Assembly: GCF_963675165.1 (NCBI RefSeq)
Contig: NC_087385.1
Location: forward strand, 1,107,501-1,171,500
DNA: 64,000 nucleotides
Direction of reading: 5' to 3'
From: Halichondria panicea
Taxonomy: Eukaryota > Porifera > Demospongiae > Suberitida > Halichondriidae
This document shows, one piece after another, positions 63,980 to 64,000 of this stretch. The translations under genes and the position numbers were made by a program. How positions within the stretch are numbered: the stretch's first letter is position 1; every line of letters begins with the position of its first letter. The notes under the pieces are model-generated. The model saw only the letters and a list, made by a program, of their open reading frames with translations. It made no database searches and was not told where the DNA came from.

Positions 63980-64000
63980 CTAATACAGTACCAGTAAATG

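Overview
This is eukaryotic, animal-type DNA: intron-bearing genes with GT-AG splice sites, many miniature inverted-repeat transposons and long TG/CA microsatellites. Compact introns, the mobile-element termini and the proteins (BLTP1/KIAA1109-type, SNRNP25, proteasome alpha-4) would fit a demosponge such as Amphimedon, but that is a guess from style and not from a search.

The window is a tandem array. One block, read left to right as 5' part of PSMA7 (-), kelch-coiled-coil-kinase gene (+), SNRNP25 (+) and 3' part of BLTP1 (-), occurs four times: unit A about 0.65-9.2 kb, unit B about 9.2-31.14 kb, unit C about 31.14-41.13 kb, unit D about 41.13 kb to beyond the right edge. The first 600 bases are the BLTP1 part of a further unit to the left. 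The copies differ in how much of the end genes they hold. PSMA7 has exons 1-3 in A and C (2-3 duplicated in A), all five exons in B and only exons 1-2 in D. BLTP1 has one exon in A, twelve in B, two in C and at least twenty in D.

Splicing the copies by hand gives four open kelch-kinase genes (703, 788, 773 and 711 aa) and four open SNRNP25 genes (150-151 aa). Every PSMA7 copy is broken, each by different lesions. Only the unit D BLTP1 is open across all visible exons (3,177 codons in frame, 5' end outside the window). The array has therefore kept the kelch-kinase and SNRNP25 genes intact while the flanking genes decayed.

The most interesting signal is in the kelch-kinase paralogues. The kinase domain is almost invariant and long stretches of the propeller are identical, yet amino-acid differences cluster in every blade at two places: just after the Gly-Gly doublet and just before the following conserved strand. 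In KEAP1-type propellers these positions form the ligand-binding face. Together with a tandem array, a variable-length coiled coil and one copy lacking the catalytic lysine, this looks like a diversifying intracellular recognition-receptor family. Transposons have inserted in the shared PSMA7/kelch promoter or first intron in units B, C and D. Paralogous empty sites let many target-site duplications be read directly.
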